Assembly: GCA_020466095.1 (NCBI GenBank)
Contig: CM035807.1
Location: 53,410,752 to 53,474,751 of the forward strand
Length of the DNA stretch: 64,000 nucleotides
Origin: Chlorops oryzae
Lineage: Eukaryota; Arthropoda; Insecta; Diptera; Chloropidae
Direction of reading: 5' to 3'
The notes beneath the pieces are model-generated. The model was not told the origin of the DNA. It made no database searches and was given only the letters and a program-made list of their open reading frames with translations. Positions 45,759 through 55,598 of this stretch are shown piece by piece (the first letter of the stretch is position 1; each line of letters begins with the position of its first letter). The position numbers and the translations under genes are program-made.

Positions 45759-46337
45759 GAGATGTAATGGTGGTCGCCTCCTCGTGGTGCATCCTCGGTA
45801 ACGCTAAATAACCTCCACCCCCTTGGCATGACCGGACCGTCCCTTACCTTTCTTTGTCTCCTAACACGATTAGTTGACCCCTGGGCTGTCGGGAGGGGTA
45901 TTTTGTTGCCTCAGTACGTCGGCTGAACCCCTTCGGAAATGGCTTTTGGGCTACTGCCCCAACCGGCTCCGTCCCGTTTAAAATTGGCAAGTCTCAAGGT
46001 ACGTTCAATGTTCGTCGCCATTCAGTTGGCCGTGTAGGTCCAGTTGAGTTGTCTCCTGGTCAACACCCGATCTGGCTCTGAGTTCATCTCCCCATAAGGA
46101 AATAAATTCACCCTCGCATGACCTCTTTGCTTCGGCATAGACAACCATGGGATCATCATGGGTGACTGCACAACGAACGGAGATAGCGGCCTTGAGTTGG
46201 GACCCATATAGCATGGACAAGTCCTCTTATTTCAAAAAATCTTCGCCCAACCCTCAAGGGGACTCCAAGTTCCACGACCTTAGGTCGTAAACGATAAGCC
46301 TACACTACGAAGGCAGTCTAAGGCTATCCAGCCGAAA

Positions 46338-47550
46338 TTGCGTGTTCTAGCCCCTCCTGCACGCGGTATTTCCTTGGGTACCTTGGCAAACAAGCCAGGT
46401 ACCAGCACAACCGCTGACGTAAACGCTTTCAACGCGGCGCCTGCTTCAGTTGGCCAAACGGGCAGACATCAATGCCCAGACAGGCTTTCAATGTCGCGGG
46501 GCGGAGATGTGGCTAGGGTATTACCCATCCCGTCGCCCAACGCTGACAGCGCAAACTCTGGCAAAGTCACCCGCAGGTCGGCTTTCCGAATTCTGGAAAA
46601 GCTTGGCAGGATCCCATGCCGAGCTCTCCGGGGAAGATAAAGCTCGGTTGGAATGGGCCAAGAAGAACACTATTGTCCGTGTTCCCAACCCCAACCCAAC
46701 TACTGCCACCAGCACGTTGGTCAATCGTCCTCAACCCCAATGACAAAGGTCAGATGAGAGGACACAAAATGCCAGCCAGTTGCAGCAGCCGAAGCGACCA
46801 AAGGTAGTGGTCGCTCGACCCAGGACGAGCAAGCTTTTCAACGAAACCGCTAGAGACTGCTTGGTCTGGGTTTTGATTGGCCGAAGCAAATCGGATGGCA
46901 CCATCTCTCCGGTAAGCTAGAAGTTGGTGCAATCCGCGCTGCTCCGCAGTTACAAGGATATCCTGGCTGCAAACCCTGGTCCCTCCCCTAAGAAGATCAA
47001 CGCTCAGCAGATCTAAACACGGCCGCAATAGCTGCAGTGGGCGAGATTTGGCCTCGCGCCAAACTCTACGTTATAACCAGGGATCAGATTCCTAATAGGC
47101 CAAGATCCTTGGTTCTGATTCCCGCGAACCCCTCCTCTCCTGAGAAAATTCTAGAATTGCTGAGGCTCAGCCAAAGTAAGCGACTCCAAGAATATCCTGC
47201 GAGAGGCCCTAGTGATCCAAAATGAGGAATCACTTGCACCTTTCTCTGTCAGGAACGGTCGCGTCTCCTACGGTTAAGAGGAGGTGCGGCTACGCATCTA
47301 AAAGGCTGATAAGGCACAGCCACCAAGTGCGGCTGCTCCAGGCGTCTCGTCGAAGACAGCCACCGGGCCATCCATGGCTCAAGACGCCTCCCAATCGCCG
47401 AACGACGAAGGGACTTATGAAGACGCCAGGAGCTCAATCTCGGTGCCTGAGTGCGTTGGGGAGTATTTCTCCGCGCTTGGCTTGGTTTAAGCTCAATCCG
47501 TGGAGATGGCAGAGTCCGAGGATGACACCGACCCTGCCGACGTTACCATA
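46338..47550 (+). pseudogene. LOA-type ORF1 (gag) remnant
   Basis: The best-preserved stretch, 46450-46743, reads ADINAQTGFQCRG, then SEFWKSLAGSHAELSGEDKA and RLEWAKKNTIV, followed by a Pro/Asn-rich linker. Later frames include NAQQI and EEVRLR-like pieces. No intact zinc knuckle is seen, and frame changes every few hundred bases show decay. Assignment rests mainly on its position before ORF2. Confidence 0.55.
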
Positions 47551-47560
47551 ATCGCAGCTG

Positions 47561-50500
47561 GTGATGATAATGGTGAAGGTTTTGCAAATCAACCTCCACC
47601 ACTCTAAAGCTGCATCTACAGGGATCATCCTCCACCTGTACGAAGGAGGGGAGGAGCTAGTTCTGGTTCAAGAACCTTGGATCTGTAAAGACCAGGTTTT
47701 TGGACTAAGCTCAAAAGGTTATAGCACCATATACGCCAAAAGAGCAGGCAAGGTAACGGCCTGCATTATGATAAAAGATTGCGCAAAGCACTTTTTCATA
47801 CAACATCTTAGTGACGGTGACAACGCCCTAATTGCTGTGGAGATTCACCACCAGAGTTTCTGGATTGTCTCCAGCTATATGGCCTATGATGACGGTGCTA
47901 CACCGCCAGGTGAGCCTCTGAGGCTTATAATCGCTGAAGCGAATAAGCGAGGCACCGAACCAACTTTCATTACGGTTAACCGTAGAGAAGTTCTCGACAC
48001 TACCTTGGTTAGCGAGCAAGCAGCGGGACTGGTCACAGATTGGCGAGTTTCTGAGGAATGCTCTCTTTCTGACCACAGGTACATTAGATTTCAAATAGAA
48101 GTCACTCCTCGGAGGAGCAAATTTCATCGTAACAGAAGAAAATCGGATTGATGTAAGTACAGATCCGTCTTCAGTCAAATGATAGGGTCTGCCTCTCAAA
48201 TTGACGGCGTTGAGTGCTTGGAACATGCCTTAACTACGTTAACCTATGGGTACAACCAGGTCACCCTGGCTGTATGCAGACCCGTTTAACCCAGGGGTCA
48301 GCCCAAACCACACTGGTGGAGTCAACGCATAGCAGAGATACGTAAGGAATGTAGAAAAAGCTTCAACTAATCAAAAACAGCCAACAACTGGGTTTTATAC
48401 AAAGAAAAGCTAAGGCTTTTCAAGGCCGAGACCAGGAAGGCGAAACGCGCCTGGAGACACTTCTGCAACGAAGTTGAAAGCCCCGGCGAAACAGGCAGAC
48501 GTTGAAAAATACTGTCCCGTAATGCTACCCAAATTGGGTCAATCCAAACGATCAGCGGAAAATGGACGGAGTCCCATGCCGAAACGCTAGGGACCCTCCT
48601 TGATGCACATTTCTCTGGAAGCATGGATGCGAGAGACCACGTCTCTGCGCCAACTACTGCACTACAGATTCCCACTTGGGTTGCTTTGGATGACGTGAGC
48701 CTTAAATGGGCCATTGGCTCCTTCCATCCCTTCAAATGTCTTGCCCCTGACGGCATAATACCCGCCGATATACAGGCTACTGTATCGGAGGCGATGCCCT
48801 GGCTCAAGAGCATCTTCAGGGCTTGCCTTTAATTTGCCTACGTTCCGCGCCTGTGGCGCGAATCAAATGTGGTCCTCATCCCCAAGGCGGGATAGGCCAG
48901 CCAAACCTCAACGAAAGATTTCAGACCTATCAGTCTCTCATCCTTTCTTCTCAAGAAGTTGGAGCGCATCATCGACTGTCACATAAGGACTGCGACTCGG
49001 CGTCCGCCAGGCAGTGCTGAACTTGCAAATACCAAAGGCCGATCTACGAAAACGGCTCTCAGCTTACTTTTGAGCTACACAGAGAAGTCTCTTCACTGCA
49101 AAGAGTACACCTTGGCAGCGTTTGTAGATATACAACGGGCCTTGAAAAACATAGACCCAGCAGCTGTTTTTAGAGCCCTCAACAGGATGCAGGTGGATAA
49201 TAACCTGATAAACTTTACGCACCAGCTCCTTGTTTGTAGGTGCATAAACACCTCGATGGGTAATGAGCAGCTCAGGCGAGCTACATACCTAGGTACTGCT
49301 CAAGGGGGCGTTTTGTCCCCTCTTATATGGAACCTTGTGGTGGAAAACCTCCTTGAAAGACTGAGAGACTCAGGTTTAAAGGTGGTTGGCTACGCCGATG
49401 ACCTAGCCACAGCACTCTCGGGGATTGATCCAAATACCCTTTTGGGTAGAATGATGCATTCTTTTAGAAAACTATCAGCATGGTGCAGGGAAAATAGACT
49501 CAATGTCCACCCACAGAAGAAGGAACTGAAGCTGTTCACCAGAAGGTACAAGCTCAGGAACTTCATTCCTCCGGTAATGGACGGGCTACCAATCAACCTC
49601 TCATCAAAGGGCAAGTACCTAGGAGTGATCCTGGACCCTAACCTCTCTTGAAACGAAAACGTGCTTGAGAGATGCCGAAAGGTGCTAACTGCTCTCTACT
49701 GCTGCAAAAAAGCCGATGGCAAAAGCTGGGGACTCAAACCTAGAGTCCTGATGTGGCTTTATGTGGCTATTGTAGAGCCAATCGTTCTGTACGGCGCTGT
49801 AGACTGGTGGCCAGCAATGTGCAGGCAGAAAACTCAGGCAGTGCTTCTCTAATGTTCAAGGGAGCTCTGCGCACCACTTCCACAAAAGCTCTATTTTCAA
49901 TTCTTAACTGGATTCCATCAGAGCTTATTATTAAAAGAAAGGCCAAACTATCCGCAACCAGACTCAAAGTCATCGGATGCTGGCCTTTCAGACCCATTGG
50001 CCATGCGGCCATCCTGATGGGGACCAACCACTTCTAGTGGACTATACGATCCCCCGGATCTCTTTAAAACGAGACTACCAGACCTTGATCCGTTATAAAT
50101 AATACTATGATCATCGAACTGACATTACTTCCAAATCCGTGGAGGTATTCACGGATGGCTCTAAGCTCAAGGGCAGAGTTGGGGGTGGAGTTTTCTCGGA
50201 GGAGCTCAACCTAAAACTCAGCTTTCGACTTCCTGACCACTGCAGTGTTTTTCAGGCAGAGGTAGTGGCAATAGATAAAGCGACCAACTGGTTTCTGGGT
50301 AACAAGATTTTCCCTGAACATCTGTTAATTTACTCGGAAAGCCAGACGGCCATAAAATTTCTATCAAGTGTGGTAGCCACATCCAAGACAATCCACGAGT
50401 GCCGCTTATCTCTTCAAGAGATGGCAGAGAACTCCTCGGAGACCCTGATATGGGTGCTTGGACACAGGGACATCAAAGGGAACTGTACAGCAGATGATCT

Positions 50501-50990
50501 CGTAAGAGCCGGTACAGAACTCAAGAATACTATAACGGAACCTGAATTAGGTATACCGCTTGCTTCAGTGAAATTAAAGATTAAATCTGATTTGTACAAG
50601 CAGGCACGCAAGGCATGGGCAAAGGAAGATTCTTGGCTCACCTCAAGGTTGATGTGGGTAGACCTATATTACAAAAGGACCAGTCAACTCCTTGCCGTGG
50701 GCCGCGCCGATATAAGGCGTTTGGTCTTCATTATCACAGGAGACTGGCTAATAGGCAGGCATGCCGAACGCCTTTGCGTTCCATACAATTAATTCTGTAG
50801 AAGTTGCTGATCGGAGGAGGAAGAAGAATCAGTAAGCCAGGAGAAGATCCAGGCTACTCGGCTCCTTCTTCTTCTCCTTCATCACCGAGCTATCATCTGT
50901 TCGAAACAAAGACATAGCTCGCTTCATAAATAAGTCCAAATTGCTCCACCAAACGGGTAACTAGGGAGGCATGCCTTCCCACGTAGCATC
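47561..50990 (+). pseudogene. LOA-type ORF2 (endonuclease-RT-RNase H) remnant
   Basis: Endonuclease start VKVLQINLHHSKAAS and LVQEPWI (catalytic E), SSYMAYDDGATPPGEP, then EVLDTTL...WRVSEECSLSDHRYI. The middle, which should hold the DANAH-type catalytic site, is deleted between EANKRG and TEPTFI. RT: FHPFKCLAPDGIIPA, ANTKGRSTKTAL, FVDIQRALKNID, GTAQGGVLSPLIWNLVV and the intact GYADDLA (about 49388-49408). RNase H from 50139: EVFTDGSK, FQAEVVAI, IYSESQTAIK (third acid E for the usual D), GHRDIKGNCTADDLVR. It ends with ITGDWLIGRHAERL and a Cys-rich EEEEE segment. Stops at 48149, 48830, 49649, 49850 and elsewhere. Confidence 0.85.
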
Positions 50991-51060
50991 ACAACGGGCC
51001 CACACGCGGCCTTAGTGTGTCCCCTTAAAGGGTGCAGCCACCCTAACCTAACCTAATCTA

Positions 51061-51109
51061 AGTTTTTTATATTAAGGGTACTTTTTGGCCCTGACAATAA
51101 AATAGAAAA
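51061..51109. other. short spacer
   Basis: TTTTTTATATTAAGGGTACTTTTTGGCCC between the LOA tail and the mariner remnant; may contain the outer end of the latter. Confidence 0.3.
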
Positions 51110-51370
51110 GAAAATCTTATAGTTAATATTTATATTTATTTTCAATATTCTCCTCTTGATTCAACGTACTTACAACATAAATTTAGGAGTGATAAAAACA
51201 CGTGTTCCTGCTCATTTTTCAGAACTCCTTCCAGTGCGCTCGTCAAAGCCCATTGTATAGTATGAATGTCAAAAAAATGCATCTTTTCAGCATCAATTTC
51301 AGCTTTGAAAAAGAAAAAATTAATTCACACGGTACCAAATGAGGTGAATACGATGGGTGGTTCAACACAC
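51110..51370 (-). pseudogene. mariner transposase C-terminus, different lineage
   Basis: Minus strand reads NHPSYSPHLVPCELIFSFSK then LKLMLKR, the mariner HPPYSPDLAPxDFFLFPKLK signature, with the third catalytic position changed. After a frameshift it continues FFDIHTIQWALTSALEGVLK and CKYVESRGEY, the normal mariner C-terminal end. It is unlike the Himar1-like copy at 44137. Old and truncated. Confidence 0.7.
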
Positions 51371-51875
51371 AGGACTCTTAACCAAAAACTTTTGCGTGGA
51401 ATAAAATAACATAATTTTAGCACCTTGAAGGTAGTTTCAACAAAAATTCAAATCATTTGGTGAAAATACCTTTTTTAGACTTTATTGAATGAACAGCTCG
51501 TTATCTCGTTAATCTCGTTACAAACTTCAGTAGTAATCTGCCATTATTCTTTAGTCCTCCCTGAAAACCCTCTTCCGTCGTCCGAAAATACTGATGAAAT
51601 CGTTGCCTCTGCTCCTGACTAAGATCTAGCAGATTTTTTCGGAAACGATCTAAATGCGAGTGAGTTGATTTTTATGTTCATGTTGAGCCCTAGCTCATGC
51701 ACGTAAAGAAGCATGCTATCAACAAGCTCAAAAGGGTTATCAGTTTTTTTTTTTGGTTTTTTTTGCCTAGGAAGTTTCTTATTACCAACCAAAGATTCGT
51801 TTTGGAAATAAAAAACTTCCTTGACTAAAAGGTGACTTTTACGCCACCAATTCAAAGATTTTCATAAAATGTTTA
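51371..51875. other. no gene recognised
   Basis: A minus-strand 78-codon frame (51619-51855) is Lys/Pro-rich in its middle (RQKKPKKKTDNPFE) but resembles nothing known to me. It directly continues the sequence of repeat D' and may belong to that element. Confidence 0.35.
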
Positions 51876-52162
51876 ATGTCATATTAAAGAATGATGTTTA
51901 CAGAATACATACATTTTTCAAATTTGAAAATAGCTTTCACCATGTTTGAGAAAAAAAAGTTTGAAAAATGCAATAGTGTTAAAAATTTTTCACTTGATTT
52001 TCCCTAAAACTGGAGCTGATAGAATTGTTTGATAATGCACAAGTTTTAAGAATACCTACCTATGGATCTACATACAATTCCGCAGAAATATCTCAGGAAA
52101 CAGACGACAACCGTTTTTTCGTTGGCCTATGTAATTTTTATATTGAAGGATGTTTTCGATGG
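51876..52162 (-). repeat. repeat D, right copy (inverse)
   Basis: Reverse complement of 45524-45758, with a ~45-bp extra segment (about 52040-52085). With the S-family copies it makes an inverted arrangement around the LOA element. Confidence 0.8.
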
Positions 52163-52623
52163 GACGAGATGTTCAAAAAAAAAAAACGGGAAAAGGAGGG
52201 CAGCACTTTAAGCCCAGCTGCTTGGTCTTTTTCCCGCAGGGCTTGATTGGCAACACGAGTCAGCGTAAACTGGCATTGTGTATTTCCAATGGTCGACTTA
52301 ACACGCGTTTCGCTTTCTGTCCGGGTTGATTCTGCGATCATTAAAGTTCCGGCCGACCAAAAATAAAAGTAAACCAGGTCGATGGTTACTTTAGTCGTTT
52401 TTGGCTTCCCATTGGGTTGCTGGAAAATGTCTCTGTGTCCTCTTACTGCCTTTGAAGTCACATTGTAATAGCAATTGGGGAAGAAGCCTTGCTCCATTGA
52501 TATGTCTTCTAAGTCAAGTTTTGTGTTACGTTTGGCTGCGATTAGGGTCCATGCTCTATTCAGTCTGTTTAACCTTTCCCGAAAGTACTTCTCATCCGAC
52601 CTAGATGGCGGATCCTTTTGCAA
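52138..52623 (-). CDS. 161-codon ORF containing repeat S copy C, unknown
   Basis: Longest open frame in this part of the window. The first half is helical and charged (RERLNRLNRAWTLIAAKRN, then TKLDLEDISMEQGFFP) with no match I recognise. The second half (FYFWSAGTLMIAESTR...VANQALREKDQAAGLK) is the translation shared by dispersed repeats A and B, where it is interrupted. The shared frame in three places suggests an eroded mobile-element protein. It has no catalytic motif, signal peptide or Cys cluster. It could be a degraded retroelement ORF1. Confidence 0.3.
   Translation of the reverse strand: MQKDPPSRSDEKYFRERLNRLNRAWTLIAAKRNTKLDLEDISMEQGFFPNCYYNVTSKAVRGHRDIFQQPNGKPKTTKVTIDLVYFYFWSAGTLMIAESTRTESETRVKSTIGNTQCQFTLTRVANQALREKDQAAGLKVLPSFSRFFFLNISSHRKHPSI
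52184..52390 (-). repeat. dispersed repeat family S, copy C (inverse)
   Basis: Reverse complement reads CCGGAACTTTAATGATCGC...CGACCATTGG...TGCGGGAAAAAGACCAAGCAG...TCCTTTTCCCGTTTTTTTT, matching copies A and B. Ends in a T-run next to repeat D'. Confidence 0.85.
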
Positions 52624-53265
52624 ATTGTGGATAATTCGCTTAATGTTTTTTTACCAGCTTCTTTCTGGCTTCAAACTAGCTCTGGAAACAAAATGATTGT
52701 GGTTTTAGTGAAAAAACTTGTCCTTTGTATGATTTCTAATACTGATTTAAAAATTGGTTTTTTGATCCTGTGCCAGGTAACAAGGTCTTCAATTGTACGT
52801 TGTCTTGTCCTTTTGAATTGTGAGAGACTGGGTAGCCTGGCGGTGTAGTCACTTAGCCAAATGAGACTTGTTCGAGCGTATAAAGGTGTTTCACCGAAAA
52901 ACTAAATGTTTACAGCCAGCACTAGTAACTCGGTAAACACTTTTCACGTAAGAAGTTTATAACACAACTGTCGCCCTTTTACTCTTCCATTTTATTGTAT
53001 TACTTCGATTTTTTATATAAATTATATTATTGCAAAGTCAGTTAAACTATCAATTGTGCAGTGACATAATTCTTTCAACATTTTGGACCCAGTTATTGAC
53101 ATTTTCCAATCACCATGTTTAATTGCAAATGGACTTCTATATAGAGCTTTTAATGCAATATTAAAATTAACAGTTTTGTATTTTTTTTACTTATTTCAAG
53201 CTTCGCGTGAAAGGACAAAAAAACGAATGAAGTGAAGTTGTAAAATAATATTTGAATATATTTAT
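52624..53265. other. no gene recognised
   Basis: AT-rich with short chance frames only. Confidence 0.4.
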
Positions 53266-53800
53266 ACCCTTTATACGCAGTTTTTTGAGTCGCAATGTTT
53301 GTATGTTTGTAAGTATTCCAGGAGTCTGTTTACTTTGCACCGCTTAGTGGCCGAAATGTTGGGGCCGCGAGCTGAACCTGAGCAGGTGGAGGAAGTCAAG
53401 AAGAATGTTGCACCTTGCCCCTGCATTTCATCCAACGTCTTCTCAACCACCAGTTCCGAGCGCTTTTTCCGTCGGTCCACCGAAAGACGTGGTCAGCGCT
53501 GATGCTCCGTTTTTCGATGTTCCCTGTGACACGGATGATATAAGTTATCGCACTGTTGAAAGTATTGAGAACAGCTGGTCCGCAGGTGGCTGCTTCCTAC
53601 TCGCAGCCGTTGGATGAAAGTCTCATTCTATCCTCCTATCCTCTAGTTTTAAGCTTGCCCTGTTCTTCGTTATCCTCTCTCTCTCTGTCTCTTTCTTTCA
53701 AGAACTTTTCTCGTTATTTCTTTTTTGTATAATTTTTTGTCTATTTGTTCCACAGGTCGAGGATGTGGCTCAATGAATCTCTTGCAGAACTGCAAGGCGG
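53266..53800 (+). other. GC-richer, exon-like block, unrecognised
   Basis: Two overlapping frames (53299-53502 and 53405-53617) encode Pro/Ser-rich sequence, for example LAPAFHPTSSQPPVPSAFSV and DVVSADAPFFDVPCDTDD. GTCCGCAG|GTGGC at 53577 could be a donor, and a pyrimidine tract CTCTCTCTCTGTCTCTTTC with a later TTCCACAG at 53749-53756 looks like an acceptor. Base composition differs from its neighbours. No known protein resembled. It may be a retroelement gag piece. Confidence 0.25.
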
Positions 53801-55446
53801 GCAGAATGTTTAAGATCACTGGTTGTTCAACCTATACACGTCAACTGCCATGAAACAAAAATTTCCCATGGTCAAACTACACCCGGCAATTGCCGTGCGA
53901 CAAAGACTGTCCATGTCTAACAATCTAAATCCGTTGAAAGATACGCGCCAACAGCGAACTCAAAGAATCGCCTTAATATAATGGTAAAGTCGACAAAAAT
54001 GCTTTCCGGGCCTTTCTTGCAAACCCTTCCAAGTGGCAACGGCCTGGGCATTGGAGGCACTAGGCACACTCGATCTACCGCAGCTAACTAAAGGCCACTT
54101 TCGCTCGCATTCCCGACGCAACTTTGTAAACTTTCTTTCTCTTCCGTTATAAATTATTTTACCGTTTATAAGAAGATTGGTGATATTTTTTAAATACAAA
54201 TATCAGTGCTATTTGTGTTTCATAAAAGTGACTTTATTTTCACATTTAAAGGTTCACGCGGTGTTTCGTTAATTTCTTGGCTTTAACCGAACTTACATAC
54301 GTCAATTTTTATGTAAATGCTTTTCCCGCAATGCTTCCTCCTCGCCTTTAATAAAGATTCGGTTGCCTTTAAGAAGAAATAAGAGATCTTTTTGCCTTCG
54401 CTTGAAATGAAGTCAACAGAGTCTCGCCCTACCATATGGTAATAATTTTTCAGCCAAAATTGTGAATTTTCTTCGTAAATTGTAGAAGAAATAGAACATA
54501 TTTCTTTCCAATGAGGCGAAAAGGTGCTTCTTTGAAGATAAGTTGATTACACTATTTAACAGTGATTTTGTTGCCACGAGTTCGTTACGAATTTTCAATG
54601 AGGGTGGTATTGGTAAGATAGGAAAATTTTTTTTTAGTTTTTTCTTAATCGTAGTGTTGGAACTTCAACCATTTTCGTGAAAAATCTAACACATCACATT
54701 ACACACATCAGCTGAACAGGCAAACGGGATGAAGTTAAGTATACTGTTAAACTATCAAAAAAGTTTGCGTTCGGAACAATTCAGTTCCAGGCGCCTTGAC
54801 TGCGACCTACAAAGGATCATACAGCAGTGTTCTGTCAGGTTTCACAAAAATTCATCATGGACTAAGATGGACAAAACCAGATTTTCCATGTTTCGGCTTT
54901 AATCAGATGGAAGTGAGGCCATCTCCTACTTAATAAAAAACATTGATTTCATTTCACGGGATAATTTTTTTAACGTTGAGTGACAAAATAAATTTCTATT
55001 GCCAAACAATGCAAAAATGATTTGGTTTTATCATCATCAAAAATACAAGTTATTGTTTTCGCGTTTATTGAAGGTTAAAGTGCGAAAGATTTGGTCGAAT
55101 TTAAAAAAGAGCTAAAATGGAAGGGTCTAAATTAGTCATTAAGTCGACATTGCAAGTGCATTTCAGTTTAAATAAAATCGAAATGATCTTAACCAAAAAC
55201 ATAAAAAATTTGGCGGTATTCAAACTTTATTTCTAAAAACGTAGTGGTTTAAGTAACGTTTTTTACGAAAATATTTCACGCAGTCTACAAAAAATGGTGC
55301 GTATTTAGTTAACCTAAAAGCTATTTCCCATGCAATTGAAATTCAACACTGTGAAAACTTTCTGAGGGAACAAACTGTGGTAATTGGCTTAAAGAACGCT
55401 ACTATATTCATTTATTTTTAAAACCATATTAAAAATTGCTTTTTAC
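53801..55446. other. likely intron of scro; no gene recognised
   Basis: AT-rich sequence without recognisable repeats, ending at the splice donor of the exon at 55447-55598. Confidence 0.45.
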
Positions 55447-55598
55447 CTGTGCTTGTGTAAACAAAACACGTCGCTTTCGCCGTTGAGTTAAGGGAAACTG
55501 AAGTGGTTTCGAATCAGTCACGCTGCATGTGGTAAGTGTACCCATATTACCCATATGACCCATTGATCCACTAGCTGATCCTCCCATAAGTCGAGAAA
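55447..55598 (-). CDS. scro: internal exon of NK2-class homeobox gene scarecrow (NKX2-1 orthologue)
   Basis: Minus-strand exon of 152 bp between a good acceptor (TTTCACTTTCTTGCAG) and donor (CAG|GTAAAAAG). It starts in phase 1, so the first codon is split; an A from the previous exon would give ISRLMGGSASGSMGHMGNMG, which parallels the ISRFMG...SGMGGLGSLG segment before the homeodomain of NKX2-1. It ends in phase 0 with SDSK-like TDSKPLQFPLTQ and RRKRRVLFTQAQ, the first residues of an NK2 homeodomain. The Q at QAQ and flanking residues fit scro and NKX2-1 better than vnd (KAQ). Product is a nuclear DNA-binding transcription factor of brain and foregut development. The following exon with the recognition helix is not in the window. 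Confidence 0.88.

Larger units (their letters stand above)
45760..51060 (+). mobile_element. LOA-type non-LTR retrotransposon, decayed
   Basis: ORF1 (about 46338-47550) and ORF2 (47561-50990, endonuclease, RT, RNase H, C-terminal Cys motif), then a trailer ACGCGGCCTTAGTGTGTCCCC and a terminal ACCCTAACCTAACCTAA tail. RNase H after RT and the overall order fit the LOA/I group. A GC-rich 5' untranslated part spans 45760-46330. Both ORFs have several breaks and the endonuclease has lost its centre. Confidence 0.8.

Noticed and set aside
51037..51060. CCTAA repeats as an interstitial telomere
   Set aside because: Only about three units, directly at the 3' end of the LOA-type element, and flies generally lack TTAGG telomeres; explained as the element tail.
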